Shown: positions 35,475 to 44,412 of the stretch, one piece after another
Layout: each line of letters begins with the position of its first letter
Numbering within the stretch: the stretch's first letter is position 1
Notes under the pieces: model-generated
Seen by the model: only the letters and a program-made list of their open reading frames with translations
The model's database searches: none
Told to the model about the DNA's origin: nothing
Origin: Streptomyces termitum
GTDB lineage: Bacteria > Actinomycetota > Actinomycetes > Streptomycetales > Streptomycetaceae
NCBI RefSeq assembly: GCF_014650175.1
Contig: NZ_BMUL01000001.1
Coordinates: 166,013 to 230,012 of the forward strand
Length of the DNA stretch: 64,000 nt
Reading direction: 5' to 3'
Translations under genes and position numbers: made by a program

Positions 35475-36164
35475 ATGAGCAACCGTGCTGTCCTGGAGGT
35501 GATCGCCCTCGACGCGCAGGACGCGGTCGCCGCCCAGACCGGGGGCGCCGACCGCCTCGAACTCGTCACCGACATGGCGGCGGACGGCCTCACCCCGTCC
35601 ACGGCCGGCTTCACGGCCATCCGCCGTGCCGTCGACATCCCGCTGCGCGTGATGCTCCGCCTGGCCGACGGCTTCGCGGCCGGAGACATCGACGCCCTGG
35701 TGGCGCGGGCCGCCGAGCTCCGCGAGGCCGGTGCCGACGAGTTCGTCCTCGGATTCCTCACCGCCGACGGCGAGCCCGACCTGGTCGCCGTCGAGCGGCT
35801 CGTCGCCGTCCTCGACGGCGCCCAGTGGACCTTCCACCGGGCCATCGACCGCGCCGCCGACCGCGACGGCCTGCGCAAGCGCCTCGCCGACCTGCCCGGC
35901 CTCGACACCTACCTCACCGCCGGTGCCGCGGGCGGCGTCGACGACGGCCTGCCGGTCCTGGAGGCCGAGGCCGCCCGCACCGGCGAACCCGGCTACGAAC
36001 CGCAGATCCTCGTCGGCGGCGGCCTCCGCCTCGACCACCTCCCGCGCCTGCGCGCCGCCGGTCTCACCGCCTTCCACATCGGCGGCGCGGCCCGCCCCGA
36101 CGGCTGGTCCGGCCCGGTCTCCGCCGACGCGGTCCGCGCCTGGCGCGAGGCGATCGACGCGTAA
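35475..36164 (+). CDS. cutC: CutC-family protein
   Basis: A 229-residue CutC-family TIM barrel. Seen: VLEVIALDAQDAVAAQTGGADRLEL at the start, DEFVLGFLTADGEPD, TFHRAIDRAADR and ILVGGGLRLDHLPRL. CutC was named for copper homeostasis, though its direct metal role is disputed. ATG 35475 is preferred because GGAGGA lies at a normal distance, while the ATG at 35466 is too close. It lies 51 bases behind the His-rich copper gene on the same strand, which supports a copper link here. Confidence 0.9.
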   Translation: MSNRAVLEVIALDAQDAVAAQTGGADRLELVTDMAADGLTPSTAGFTAIRRAVDIPLRVMLRLADGFAAGDIDALVARAAELREAGADEFVLGFLTADGEPDLVAVERLVAVLDGAQWTFHRAIDRAADRDGLRKRLADLPGLDTYLTAGAAGGVDDGLPVLEAEAARTGEPGYEPQILVGGGLRLDHLPRLRAAGLTAFHIGGAARPDGWSGPVSADAVRAWREAIDA

Positions 36165-36249
36165 GCGGCCCTGCGGGGCCCGGAGGCGGTCGCTTCCGGG
36201 GGGCCGGCCATGACGGCCCGGCCCCCGTGGCGGACGGGGGCGCCGTCGC

Positions 36250-37137
36250 TCAGGCCGCGGCCCTGCCCTCCGGGCCGCGCGCCGCACGGCAGTCCGCGCA
36301 CAGAGGATCCGGCCCGTGGGACCTGACGGCCCGCTCGCATCCGTCACAGCTCACGAGGGGCGCGAGCGGGGGCGGCGACGGCGCCTCGGCGGGCAGGGGC
36401 GGCGGCAGCTGGGTGGCGAGCCGGTACGCGAGGAAGCGGGCCGGGTGATGAATGGGCACGTGAGCGGGTGGCAGCGCCGACGTGAGCGTCCGCGTGACCT
36501 GCGCGCCCTCGATGCCGAGCGCCAGCCATCCGTCCACGGCGGGCGCCAGCCGCTCCACGTCGCGGCAGGACAGCACCAGCCGGGAGTCGGCCGCGCGCAG
36601 CCGCGCGAGAAGCGCGGCGGCGGGCCCGGAGGGCGGCGCGGCCGGGGAGGACGGCGGCGTTCCGGGTCGTACGGCGGCGGGCGCGGGCGCGCCCTTGGAC
36701 ACGGCTGCGCCCTCGGACACGGCTGCGACCCCGGGTACGGGCGCGGCCTCGGATACGGGTACGGCCCCGGGCTTGTCGTACCAGACCAGCCGCGTGGCGT
36801 ACCGCCCACCACCGAGCGCCACCCGCCGCCGCTCCAGGTACCCGGCGGCGACCAGCTCGTTGAGCGCCCGCCGGATGGAGATCTCGCCCTCGGGGAGGAG
36901 CAGCGCGAGCCTCTTCACGGACACGTCGGCGCCGTCCGGCAGCGACTGGATGCGCACTCCGACCCCGATCGCGAGCCCCGAGAGGGCCGGATGCTGGGCC
37001 AGGTGGTTGCCCACGACCGTGAACCGGTCGCGGTGGCGGTGCCGCACGTGGATCACCCCTGAGCGTGGCGCGTCGGCGGGGATCTCGAACGGAGCGGGGG
37101 AAGCGGGCACGGTCGCGTTAGACTGCGAAGCATCCAT
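36250..37137 (-). CDS. Helix-turn-helix protein with C-terminal zinc ribbon
   Basis: A 295-residue DNA-binding protein. The N-terminal half has a winged-helix region (VSVKRLALLLPEGEISIRRALNELVAAGYLERRRV) about residues 70-110, a Pro/Ala/Gly-rich linker (125-175), a second helical domain (LSCRDVERLAPAVDGWLALG) and a C-terminal zinc ribbon CDGC ... CADC. This architecture recurs in Streptomyces regulators of unknown targets. ATG 37137 starts after a structured leader with two hairpins and an inverted repeat further upstream, both described separately. No partner gene is adjacent. Confidence 0.8.
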   Translation of the reverse strand: MDASQSNATVPASPAPFEIPADAPRSGVIHVRHRHRDRFTVVGNHLAQHPALSGLAIGVGVRIQSLPDGADVSVKRLALLLPEGEISIRRALNELVAAGYLERRRVALGGGRYATRLVWYDKPGAVPVSEAAPVPGVAAVSEGAAVSKGAPAPAAVRPGTPPSSPAAPPSGPAAALLARLRAADSRLVLSCRDVERLAPAVDGWLALGIEGAQVTRTLTSALPPAHVPIHHPARFLAYRLATQLPPPLPAEAPSPPPLAPLVSCDGCERAVRSHGPDPLCADCRAARGPEGRAAA

Positions 37138-37139
37138 TG

Positions 37140-37199
37140 GGAAGGTTGGTTCTTCCTGATCGGTAGGCCCTCGTCAGGATTGCAGTCCTGCCGGGGGCC
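37140..37199 (-). ncRNA. Structured 5' leader of the HTH gene
   Basis: Directly before the HTH start (37137) the minus-strand leader can fold twice: GGAAG-7-CTTCC (37140-37156) and a long imperfect stem (37166-37199) in which GGCCC and CAGGA pair with TCCTG and GGGCC around a 6-base loop. The first stem would cover the ribosome site. It looks like an attenuator or protein-binding leader; it matches no riboswitch class I know. Confidence 0.4.
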
Positions 37200-37239
37200 G
37201 AGTTGCGTATGCGGTTGTCGCGACCGACCGTACCGCACC

Positions 37240-37256
37240 TGTCCGACTTCCGGACA
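37240..37256. promoter_or_regulatory. Inverted repeat TGTCCG-ACTTC-CGGACA
   Basis: Perfect 6-bp arms with a 5-base spacer, about 100 bases before the HTH gene. Position fits an operator, possibly autoregulatory. Confidence 0.45.
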
Positions 37257-37386
37257 CTCCGTCACCCGTTCGTGTGAGCAGGCCAGTTGGGGGACGGAGG
37301 GGGTGGGTTGGGTAGTTCCTTTCCCGCCGTTCTTTACCGGGAGTCGCGCATCACCGGGGCGTGGCCGGCCGCGCCCCGGCCGGGGC

Positions 37387-37734
37387 TCAGCCCAGGAAGG
37401 TCCGCCGCCATTCCAGCGGGGACATCGTCAGCGCGGCCGCGGCGAGTTCGCGCGCGGACGCCGTCTTCAGACTGTTCAAGGACGTGTCGATCCAGTCCTG
37501 GACCAGCGTGTTCCCCTGCGCGCGGTACTCCACCGCCTGCACCAGGCACTCCAACTTGTCCGCGTCCCGCGCCACGACCGCCTCGGGCGTCCCCTTGGCC
37601 TCGTACTCGGCCACGACGCGCCGCACCCCGTCACGTACCACCGGATGCGCGGCGGACACCTGGTCGGCGGTGACGGTCTCGTTGGCGGCGGCGTCGAGAT
37701 AGCGACGGCCGATGTGCGGGATGTCCCCGATCCG
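37387..37734 (-). pseudogene. Remnant of an HD-domain nucleotidase (HDDC2/YfbR-like)
   Basis: The last ~115 codons read as the C-terminal half of an HD-domain hydrolase: RIGDIPHIGRRYLDAA, then ARDADKLECLVQAVEY and the usual end AAALTMSPLEWRRTFLG. The N-terminal half with the metal-binding H...HD motif is missing. Upstream of residue RIGD the frame runs into unrelated low-complexity sequence (a GCCGAG hexamer repeat at 37766-37793) and then overlaps the APH-like gene's promoter. No start with a ribosome site is present. This looks like a 5' deletion; an intact copy would be about 190 residues. Function is presumably lost. Confidence 0.7.
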
Positions 37735-37883
37735 GACGCCGCCGAGCGGGCGAGGAGAGCACTCACCGAGGCCGAGGCCGAGACCGAGGCCGGGTACGGG
37801 ACGGCGACGGCGGTCGTCACGGGAGCCCCTGGACGCGGAAAATACAGCGCGAGCGTCGCGCGTTCTCGTTAGCGTCCCTTCCC

Positions 37884-38786
37884 ATGGCGGACGAGATCGA
37901 CGCGGCACTCGTACGGCGGCTCCTCGCCGCCCAGTTCCCCCGGTGGGCGGGGCTGGAGGTGCGGGAGGTCGTCTCGGCGGGGACCGACAACGCCGTGTTC
38001 CGGCTCGGCGACGAGCTGGCCGTACGGCTGCCGAAGGCCCCGTGGGCGACCGGCCAGATCGAGAAGGAGCGGCGCTGGCTGCCCCGGCTCGCCCCCGAGC
38101 TCCCGCTGCCCGTGCCGGTGCCCGTCGGTGCGGGCGTCCCCGGCGAGGGCTTCGAGCGGCCCTGGGGGGTCTACGCCTGGCTGGACGGCGCCGACGCCTG
38201 GGCCGCGCCCGTCACCGACCTCGCGCACGCCGCACGGGAGTTGGGGCGGTTCGGGGTGGCGCTGCGGTCCGTGGACGCCACGGGCGGGCCGCCGTCCTTC
38301 CGGGGCGGACCGGTCACCGACTGGGAGCGGGGCGCCATGCGGCCCTCCGTCGCCGCGCTCGCCGCCGCCGGCCTGCTCGACGCGGACGCCGTGCTCGCCG
38401 CCTGGGAGGAGGCCCTCGCCCTGCCCGCCCGGGACGCGGACCCGGTCTGGCTGCACGGCGACCTCCTGCCCGGCAACCTCCTCACCCGCGACGGCCGGCT
38501 CGCCGCCGTCATCGACTTCGGCGGCCTCGGCACCGGCGACCCCGCCGCCGACCTGCTGCCCGCCTGGACCCTCCTCACCGCCGCCACCCGCCCCCTCTTC
38601 CGCGCCGCCTCCCGCGTCGACGACGCCACCTGGGCCCGGGGCCGCGGCTGGGCCCTGTGCTGGGGCGTCGTCACCGACTTCTACTACGGCGACACCGCCG
38701 CCCCCGGCACCGCCCCGACCCCGAACCCCGTCCTGGCCGCCGTCGCCCGCCGCTCCTGGACCGAGGCCCTGGCCGAGTTCACCTGA
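37884..38786 (+). CDS. Aminoglycoside-phosphotransferase-family kinase
   Basis: A 300-residue APH/choline-kinase-fold protein. N-lobe with VRLPKAPWA (ATP-binding Lys) near residue 50; catalytic loop LHGDLLPGNLL near residue 190 (HGDxxxxN form); metal-binding VIDFGGLGTGDPAADL near residue 210. This is the common chromosomal type whose substrate is rarely known; it should not be taken as proof of antibiotic resistance. ATG 37884 is 15 bases after a weak GTCCC-rich leader. It diverges from the HD remnant. Confidence 0.88.
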   Translation: MADEIDAALVRRLLAAQFPRWAGLEVREVVSAGTDNAVFRLGDELAVRLPKAPWATGQIEKERRWLPRLAPELPLPVPVPVGAGVPGEGFERPWGVYAWLDGADAWAAPVTDLAHAARELGRFGVALRSVDATGGPPSFRGGPVTDWERGAMRPSVAALAAAGLLDADAVLAAWEEALALPARDADPVWLHGDLLPGNLLTRDGRLAAVIDFGGLGTGDPAADLLPAWTLLTAATRPLFRAASRVDDATWARGRGWALCWGVVTDFYYGDTAAPGTAPTPNPVLAAVARRSWTEALAEFT

Positions 38787-38939
38787 CAGGCGCAGGGCGA
38801 GAGCATCCGGTTGCGCCCTGGAGCGTGTCGAAAGAGCAGGTCGACAGCGACTTTTAACGGTTGACAGCTATTCCGGTACGGGTGAGGGTGGCGCTCGCGG
38901 CCGGGTCCGTCCGGCCGGTTTCACCAGGGGTGGGGACTC

Positions 38940-40358
38940 TTGAACGACAGCCGTACGCGCGCCGAGGCATTCATCGCCGCCGGACGCCCGGGGGAGGCGC
39001 GGACCGTCGCGCGGGACGCGCTCGACACGGACGGGCCCGACGCCGGGCTCTTCCTCGTGCTCGCCCGCGCGCACATGGCCGAGGACGACGACGACCACGA
39101 CGACGCGGCCGAACGCGTCTTCCGCGACGGCCTCGACGCCTTTCCGGACGACATCGGGCTGCTCGGCGGGTACGCCGAACTCTGCGCCCGCACCGACGTG
39201 TTCGAGCGGCCGGGACGGCGCGCCCGCGGCGAGGAGATCAGCGCCCGGCTGCGGGAACTCGCCCCGTACTCGGCGGAGTTGCGGCGGGCGGAGGAGGCCG
39301 GGAAGTCGGTCCCCGCCGTCTCGGGGAACGCCGTCTCGGAGCGCCGGGTGCAGGCGTTCGACGCGGCCCGCGCCTTCGCGGCCGCCCCCGCGCCCTCCCA
39401 CGCGGCCGACCAGGCCGCGCAGTGGGCCGCCCGCGCCCCGTACGACCGCCGGCTCGCCGTCCTCGCCGAGACGACCGCCGCCCTCGCCGCCCCCGGCCGC
39501 GCCTGGCTCCGCCTCCTGCTGTGCCGGGCCTCCGAGTACCGGCTCGCCGGGACCGCGCTCGTCGTGCTGTTCGTCGTCCTGCGCGTCACGGTCCTCCCGG
39601 TGCCGTACGGCGTCACGGTGGCCGTGCTCGTCCTCCTGAGCCTCCCGGACCTCGCCCTGCGCCGCCTCCTGCGCGGGGCCCGGGAGCGGGGCGCCGCCCG
39701 TGCCTCGGACGCCGTGCCGTCGGGGACGGACGACGCCTCGGCCTCCGACGGCTCCGGCCCGCCCGAGCTGCCGCCCGTCCCGCGCTTCACCCGCCGCGAG
39801 TACGCCTTCGCGGGCGCCGGGATCGCCCTCGCGCTGGTCGCCGGCGGAGCGGCGTACGCCTCCTCCCTCGCGTACCCGCACTACGAGGTGGTCGCCCACG
39901 ACGAGTACCGGGGCATGGCCGGCTACGACCTCCAGGACGCGTACAACCCCTTCCGCACCATGCCCGGCTTCGCGCCGGCGCAGTCGGTGGCCCGGGTGTA
40001 CGCCGAGAAGGGCGCCGCCCCGGACGCCGGCGCCGCGTACCTGGTGGCCGTCGCCGTCGGCGACTTCCACAAGGCGCGGGAGCCGGACCTGCGCGGCGGG
40101 ACGGTCTTCGAGACGATGACGGAGGCGGCCGGCACCGTCCACGACTCCTGGGAGGCCGGGGAGGGCCCGTACGGCGGCTGGATGCAGTGCGCCCGCTACA
40201 CCGAGACGGCCTCCGGCACGCCCAGGGGCATGTGCGTGTGGGCCGACAAGGGCAGCCTCGGCCTGGTCCTGTTCACGGCCGCCGACGACGACCGCGAAGC
40301 GGTCGAGACCACGGCCCGCTCGGTCGGCGGCGACTTCCTCCGCCCCGCCGACGACTGA
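38940..40358 (+). CDS. TPR-like membrane protein of unknown function
   Basis: A 472-residue protein. The N-terminal ~130 residues are helical repeats like TPRs (TRAEAFIAAGRPGEARTVARDAL; LFLVLARAHMAEDDD), followed by two hydrophobic segments (ALVVLFVVLRVTVLPVPYG; VAVLVLLSLPDLAL), a linker, a third segment (AGAGIALALVAGGAAYASSL) and a C-terminal extracytoplasmic domain of ~160 residues. The listed start is TTG 38940 after AGGGGTGGGG; no better start gives the TPR region. A TTGACA at 38861 could be part of its promoter. Function not recognised. Confidence 0.72.
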   Translation: MNDSRTRAEAFIAAGRPGEARTVARDALDTDGPDAGLFLVLARAHMAEDDDDHDDAAERVFRDGLDAFPDDIGLLGGYAELCARTDVFERPGRRARGEEISARLRELAPYSAELRRAEEAGKSVPAVSGNAVSERRVQAFDAARAFAAAPAPSHAADQAAQWAARAPYDRRLAVLAETTAALAAPGRAWLRLLLCRASEYRLAGTALVVLFVVLRVTVLPVPYGVTVAVLVLLSLPDLALRRLLRGARERGAARASDAVPSGTDDASASDGSGPPELPPVPRFTRREYAFAGAGIALALVAGGAAYASSLAYPHYEVVAHDEYRGMAGYDLQDAYNPFRTMPGFAPAQSVARVYAEKGAAPDAGAAYLVAVAVGDFHKAREPDLRGGTVFETMTEAAGTVHDSWEAGEGPYGGWMQCARYTETASGTPRGMCVWADKGSLGLVLFTAADDDREAVETTARSVGGDFLRPADD

Positions 40359-40477
40359 CACCCCCGCCGGGAACCGGCACTCCCCGCCGGAGACCGACAC
40401 CCCTCGCGAGGACGGCCCCCCCGCGAGGACCGGCGTACCCGAGAGGAGTGTCGGACCGCCGTGGTACTTCTGTCCCC

Positions 40478-40912
40478 ATGAGCCAGTTCCACGACTTCAA
40501 CCTCAAGCTGCTCGTCATCGAGGAGCTCATGTACGGCGACGAGCCGCTGCTCCCGGTGTACGACGTGCACGCCCGGCTGGCCGAGCGCGGGATCACCGAC
40601 GCCGCCTCGTACGCGCTGCAGAACGACCTCGTCTCGGAGGTGCTGCCGGAGTCCCGGGCCCACTTCGAGGCGCTGGAGATCCCGGCCGAGCTGCTCGCCC
40701 GCGTCGAGGAGCTGTGCTTCGACGCGGGCACGGACGTCTTCCACCACTGCGCCCCCGCCTGGGACGGCGAGGACGACCTCTTCGACGTCCGCTCGCTCGC
40801 CGACCTCGACCTGCTGCCCAACCTGCGGGAGGTCACCTTCGTCGAGGACGGCGTCCTGGCCGTGCCGGACGCGGCGGAGATCTTCGCCGCGCGCGGCATC
40901 GAGACCGACTGA
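40478..40912 (+). CDS. Small conserved protein (DUF6892-like)
   Basis: A 144-residue acidic, soluble protein beginning MSQFHDFNLKLLVIEELMYG and containing FHHCAPAWDGEDDLFDVRSL. It resembles the group annotated as DUF6892, found in Streptomyces as stand-alone genes, with no known role. ATG 40478 opens the compact domain; the larger frame upstream is a shadow of the TPR-like gene. It converges on the VOC gene with three bases between the stops. Confidence 0.7.
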   Translation: MSQFHDFNLKLLVIEELMYGDEPLLPVYDVHARLAERGITDAASYALQNDLVSEVLPESRAHFEALEIPAELLARVEELCFDAGTDVFHHCAPAWDGEDDLFDVRSLADLDLLPNLREVTFVEDGVLAVPDAAEIFAARGIETD

Positions 40913-40915
40913 GCC

Positions 40916-41323
40916 TCAGGCCCCGGCCGCCACCAGCTCCACCTCGAAGCCGTCCGCGTTCTCCAGGTAGGCCGCGTAGTGGCCGGGGCCGCCCGCGTGC
41001 GGGTGCCGGTCCGGGAAGAGCAGCCGCCAGCCGTGCTCCGGGGCCGCCGCCACCAGGGCGTCCACCTCCGCCCGCCCGGCGACGTGGAAGGCCAGGTGGT
41101 TCAGGCCCGGCCGGTGCCGGTCGTGGACGTCGCCGCGGCGCGCCGGGGACTCCTCCGCCACCAGGTAGAAGGAGCCCAGCGCCCAGCTCCGGCCGCCGTC
41201 CCAGCGCTGGAACGGCGCGTAGCCGAGGGCGCCCAGGAGCCACCCGAGGCTCTCCTCGGCGTGTGCCAGATCGCCCACCCACAGCTCGACGTGGTGCGGC
41301 ATCCCCGGCACCGGGGCCGTCAC
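40916..41323 (-). CDS. VOC-family (glyoxalase/bleomycin-resistance fold) protein
   Basis: A 135-residue VOC-fold protein with PHHVELWVGDLAHAEESLGWLL at the start, LNHLAFHV in the middle and the metal-ligand Glu region GFEVELVA at the end. Metal ligands His/Glu appear kept. Members act as dioxygenases, isomerases or sequestering proteins; the substrate is unknown. GTG 41323 overlaps the stop of the HelD-like gene as GTGA, so the two are co-translated. Confidence 0.85.
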   Translation of the reverse strand: MTAPVPGMPHHVELWVGDLAHAEESLGWLLGALGYAPFQRWDGGRSWALGSFYLVAEESPARRGDVHDRHRPGLNHLAFHVAGRAEVDALVAAAPEHGWRLLFPDRHPHAGGPGHYAAYLENADGFEVELVAAGA

Positions 41324-43362
41324 GCGGACACCGCCAGCTGCTCCGGCAGCGGCGCCGCGTGCACCACCGTCAGGCCGGACACCGCACGGGTCAGCGCCAC
41401 GTACAGCCGCCGCAGCCCGGTCCGCTCGTCGGGCTCGCCGTCCACGACGGCCGCCGGTTCGTCGAGGACCACGTGGTCGTACTCCAGGCCCTTCGCCAGC
41501 GAGGCCGGGACCAGCGTCAGCCGGGACTCGGCCGTCGTCTCCTCGCCGGGCGACAGGCAGGCCAGGCCCGCCGCCTCCAGCGCCGCCGCCAGCGGGGCGA
41601 TCCGCGCGTCGGCGGCGATCAGGCCGATGGAGCCCTCGTGGCGGAGCGCGTCCGCGCACGCCGCGACGACCGCCGCGTCCGCCGTCTCCGGCGCGACCGT
41701 CCGGACCTCGAAGTCGCCCGGGTTCTCCCGTACGGACTCCACCGGCGCCAGCCCCGGCGCCATGTGCGGCAGCAGCCGGGAGGCGTACGCGATGACCTCG
41801 CTCGGCACGCGGAAACCGGCCGTCAGCTCCTCCACCCGCGCCTCCGGCTTGCCCAGGTGGGTCAGGGCCGCCTCCCAACTGCCGGTGGCCCAGGGGGTGG
41901 TGCCCTGCGCGAGGTCGCCGAGGACGGTCGCCGAACCGGTCGTGCAGCGCCGCCCCACCGCCCGGTACTGCATCGGCGACAGGTCCTGCGCCTCGTCGAG
42001 GACCACGTGCCCCAGCGAGTGGGTGCGCTCGATCAGGTCCGCCGCCTCGTCGACGAGGACGGCGTCGGCCGCCGACCACTTCGCGCTCTTCACGCTCCGC
42101 GCGGGCTTCGCCCACAGCAGCAGCTTCTGCTCGTCCGCGTCGAGGACGCCCTCCGCGTGCTCCGCGAGGAAGTCGGCGTCGCCCAGCAGCCGCAGCACCA
42201 GCTTGGCCGGGTCCACCGCCGGCCAGCACTCCTTCACGACGGCCTTGACCGCCGCGGTGCGCGCGACCGCGTTCTGCACCCGGTCGTCGGGCGCCTCGCC
42301 CGCCTGCTCCATCCGCACCAGGACCGCGTGCGCGATCCGCTGCGGCAGCGCCTCGCGGGCCGCCCCGTACCGGATGTCGCGCTCCCGCAGCTCCCGGACG
42401 ATCTCCTCCAGCTCGTGCGCGGGCACCCGCCAGCGCCGCGAGCCGCGCACCACCATCAGCGGCTCCGCCGGGGCGGTGACGTGCGACCAGACGGCCCGGC
42501 GCAGCACCTCCGCCATCCGGGCGTCGCCCTTCACGACCGCCGTCGCCGCCTCGTCGGCGCCCCGCACCTCCACGTGCGCCACCAGGTCGTCCACCGTCGC
42601 CTGCTTGACCTCCAGCTCGCCGAGGGCGGGCAGCACCTGCTCGATGTACTGGAGGAAGGACCGGTTCGGCCCGATGACGAGGGTCCCGGTGCGGGCCAGC
42701 CGCTCCCGGTGGGCGTACAGCAGGAAGGCGACGCGGTGCAGGCCGACGGCCGTCTTTCCGGTGCCGGGCCCGCCCTGCACGCAGACCGTGCCGGACAGGC
42801 CGGCGCGGACGATCTCGTCCTGCTCGGGCTGGATCGTCGCGACGATGTCCCGCATGGGGCCGACGCGCGGGCGCTCGATCTCGGTCTGGAGCAGCCGGCT
42901 GGTGCGCTCCTCCTCGGTCGGGTCGGACAGGCGCTCGTCCTCGTAGGCGGTGAGCTCGCCGCCGGTGTAGCCGAAGCGGCGGCGCAGCCCCACGTCCCGG
43001 GGGTCCTTCTTCGACGCCTGGTAGTACGGCTGGGAGACCGGCGCGCGCCAGTCGACGACCATCGGGTCGCCGTGCGCGTCGTGCACGTGGCGGCGGCCGA
43101 TGTAGAAGCGCTGTCCGTGCTGGGTGGGCGGCAGGTAGTCCAGCCGGCCGAAGAACAGCGGGGTGTGGGCGAGGTCGGCGAGGGCCTTGACGCGGTCCTC
43201 GATCTGCCGCTCCAGGACGATCGAGTTCACCCAGTTCGCGGTGACGTCCTTGATGTCGAGCGCCTCGACCTCCTCGCGCATGGCGCGCAGGGCGGCGCGG
43301 GAGGAGGTCAGGTGCGCCCGTTCGCGTACGAGCGGATCGTCGGTGGGCACGGCTGCGGACAC
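41320..43362 (-). CDS. helD: HelD-type UvrD/Rep superfamily 1 helicase (RNA polymerase-associated)
   Basis: A 680-residue SF1 helicase. N-terminal coiled region (about 1-70), then RFYIGRRHVHDAHGDPMVVDWRAPVSQPYYQ, the HelD-specific stretch; Walker A VQGGPGTGKTAVGLHR near residue 195; Walker B HVVLDEAQDLSPMQY near residue 455; and motif VI RRLYVALTRAVSGL near the end. HelD proteins release stalled RNA polymerase; the related HelR gives rifamycin tolerance. No rifamycin-associated element was seen upstream, so ordinary HelD is favoured. ATG 43362 starts the usual short N-terminus. Its stop overlaps the VOC gene. Confidence 0.9.
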   Translation of the reverse strand: MSAAVPTDDPLVRERAHLTSSRAALRAMREEVEALDIKDVTANWVNSIVLERQIEDRVKALADLAHTPLFFGRLDYLPPTQHGQRFYIGRRHVHDAHGDPMVVDWRAPVSQPYYQASKKDPRDVGLRRRFGYTGGELTAYEDERLSDPTEEERTSRLLQTEIERPRVGPMRDIVATIQPEQDEIVRAGLSGTVCVQGGPGTGKTAVGLHRVAFLLYAHRERLARTGTLVIGPNRSFLQYIEQVLPALGELEVKQATVDDLVAHVEVRGADEAATAVVKGDARMAEVLRRAVWSHVTAPAEPLMVVRGSRRWRVPAHELEEIVRELRERDIRYGAAREALPQRIAHAVLVRMEQAGEAPDDRVQNAVARTAAVKAVVKECWPAVDPAKLVLRLLGDADFLAEHAEGVLDADEQKLLLWAKPARSVKSAKWSAADAVLVDEAADLIERTHSLGHVVLDEAQDLSPMQYRAVGRRCTTGSATVLGDLAQGTTPWATGSWEAALTHLGKPEARVEELTAGFRVPSEVIAYASRLLPHMAPGLAPVESVRENPGDFEVRTVAPETADAAVVAACADALRHEGSIGLIAADARIAPLAAALEAAGLACLSPGEETTAESRLTLVPASLAKGLEYDHVVLDEPAAVVDGEPDERTGLRRLYVALTRAVSGLTVVHAAPLPEQLAVSA

Positions 43363-43827
43363 GAGGGGGCCTCCGGTCGGGGACGGGACTCACGGGCACG
43401 TCGACGTGGCCGCCGGTTTCCGACCGGGCGGCGGCGCTCCGCGTACGGGGACGGGAGGCGGGGAAGCCGGTGATTCTAACGCCGTCCCGGCGGGCCGGGC
43501 GAATCGGTTTCCCGTAGGGGTCGGGATCCGCCGCAAGGGTGAGGGCGGTTCCACCCGCAGGCCGATGTGTTCGGAATGTCCGGATTCCATGATGGAGGTA
43601 TGAGCGCGACGACCTTCACCCTCGTGACCACCGTCCCCCGCCCCCGCCCCCGGCGGATCGCGGCGGCGCTCCGGGCCTTCGGCTCGGCCGCCGTCGGCGT
43701 CGTCCTGCTGGGCGACCACGGCCCGGCCGGGGCGGCTGTCCGCAGCCCCCGGCCTGAGTACGCCGCCGCCCCCGACTGAGTACGCGGACGCCTGCCGGAC
43801 CCGGCGGACACGCGGTGTGATCGTCAC
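43363..43827. other. Intergenic region with one possible small ORF
   Basis: 465 bases between helD and the next plus-strand gene. The only candidate is a 59-codon ORF (ATG 43600 to 43779, plus strand) with GGAGGT directly before ATG, a basic start and a short hydrophobic run (AAVGVVLLG); spacing of the ribosome site is too tight, so it is weak. No clear promoter, repeat or RNA was seen elsewhere in the stretch. Confidence 0.35.
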
Positions 43828-44397
43828 ATGACGACGCGCCCCGCCGACGCCCCCACCGAGACGGCCCCTGCCGCCCCCTCCACCGCCGCCCCTGCCGCGA
43901 CCGTCACCGGCCCGGCCCCTGCCGCGACCGTCACCGGTCCGGCCGCCGGGGCCGCCCCCGAGCCGGTCCCCGCCGCCCCGGCCCCTGCCGGGACCATCAC
44001 CGGCCCGGCCGCCGCCACCCCGGCCGCCCCCGTCGGCGAAGCCCCCGGCCGTGAAGCCCCCGACCCGGCCGCCTCCGTGCGGGAGGCCGACGCCGAGGCG
44101 GACGCGCGGGTCACGCGGCGGCTGCGGTGGCTGGCGCTCGGCGGATACTTCTTCCTCCTCGGCTGCCTGGCCCTCGTCGTCGTCCTCGTCCTGGGGGACG
44201 CGCTGGACGGCGACGGCCGGGGCGGGCCCTTCACCGACGCCGCCTTCTGGGCCGTCCCGGCCGGCGCGGCGATCGGCCTGGTGCCGCTGGCCGCGCCGCG
44301 CGGACTGCTGCCGCCGGTGCGCCGCACGGTCCTCGTCGTCGCCCAGTACGGCGCGGGGGTCCTGGCGGTTCTCCTCCAGATCGCCGACATGGTCTGA
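43828..44397 (+). CDS. Membrane protein with Pro/Ala/Thr-rich N-terminus
   Basis: A 189-residue protein. The first ~85 residues are low in complexity with near-repeats APAATVTGP, then an acidic stretch (VREADAEADARVTRRL) and three hydrophobic segments (LALGGYFFLLGCLALVVVLVL; FWAVPAGAAIGLVPLAA; VLVVAQYGAGVLAVLLQI). No known domain. ATG 43828 is the first in frame and there is no strong ribosome site. It converges on the XPB gene with 15 bases between stops. Confidence 0.7.
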   Translation: MTTRPADAPTETAPAAPSTAAPAATVTGPAPAATVTGPAAGAAPEPVPAAPAPAGTITGPAAATPAAPVGEAPGREAPDPAASVREADAEADARVTRRLRWLALGGYFFLLGCLALVVVLVLGDALDGDGRGGPFTDAAFWAVPAGAAIGLVPLAAPRGLLPPVRRTVLVVAQYGAGVLAVLLQIADMV

Positions 44398-44412
44398 GCC
44401 GGGCCCCGCCGC

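Noticed and set aside
37165..37199. Stem-loop considered as a tRNA
   Set aside because: Only one arm is present; no acceptor, D or T arm and no GGTTCGA-type loop.
37884..38786. Antibiotic-resistance aminoglycoside kinase
   Set aside because: Only general APH-fold motifs are seen; no cluster context or known resistance subtype supports it.
43363..43600. Rifamycin-associated element expected for a HelR-type gene
   Set aside because: No long inverted repeat of that kind is visible upstream of the helicase, so plain HelD is preferred.
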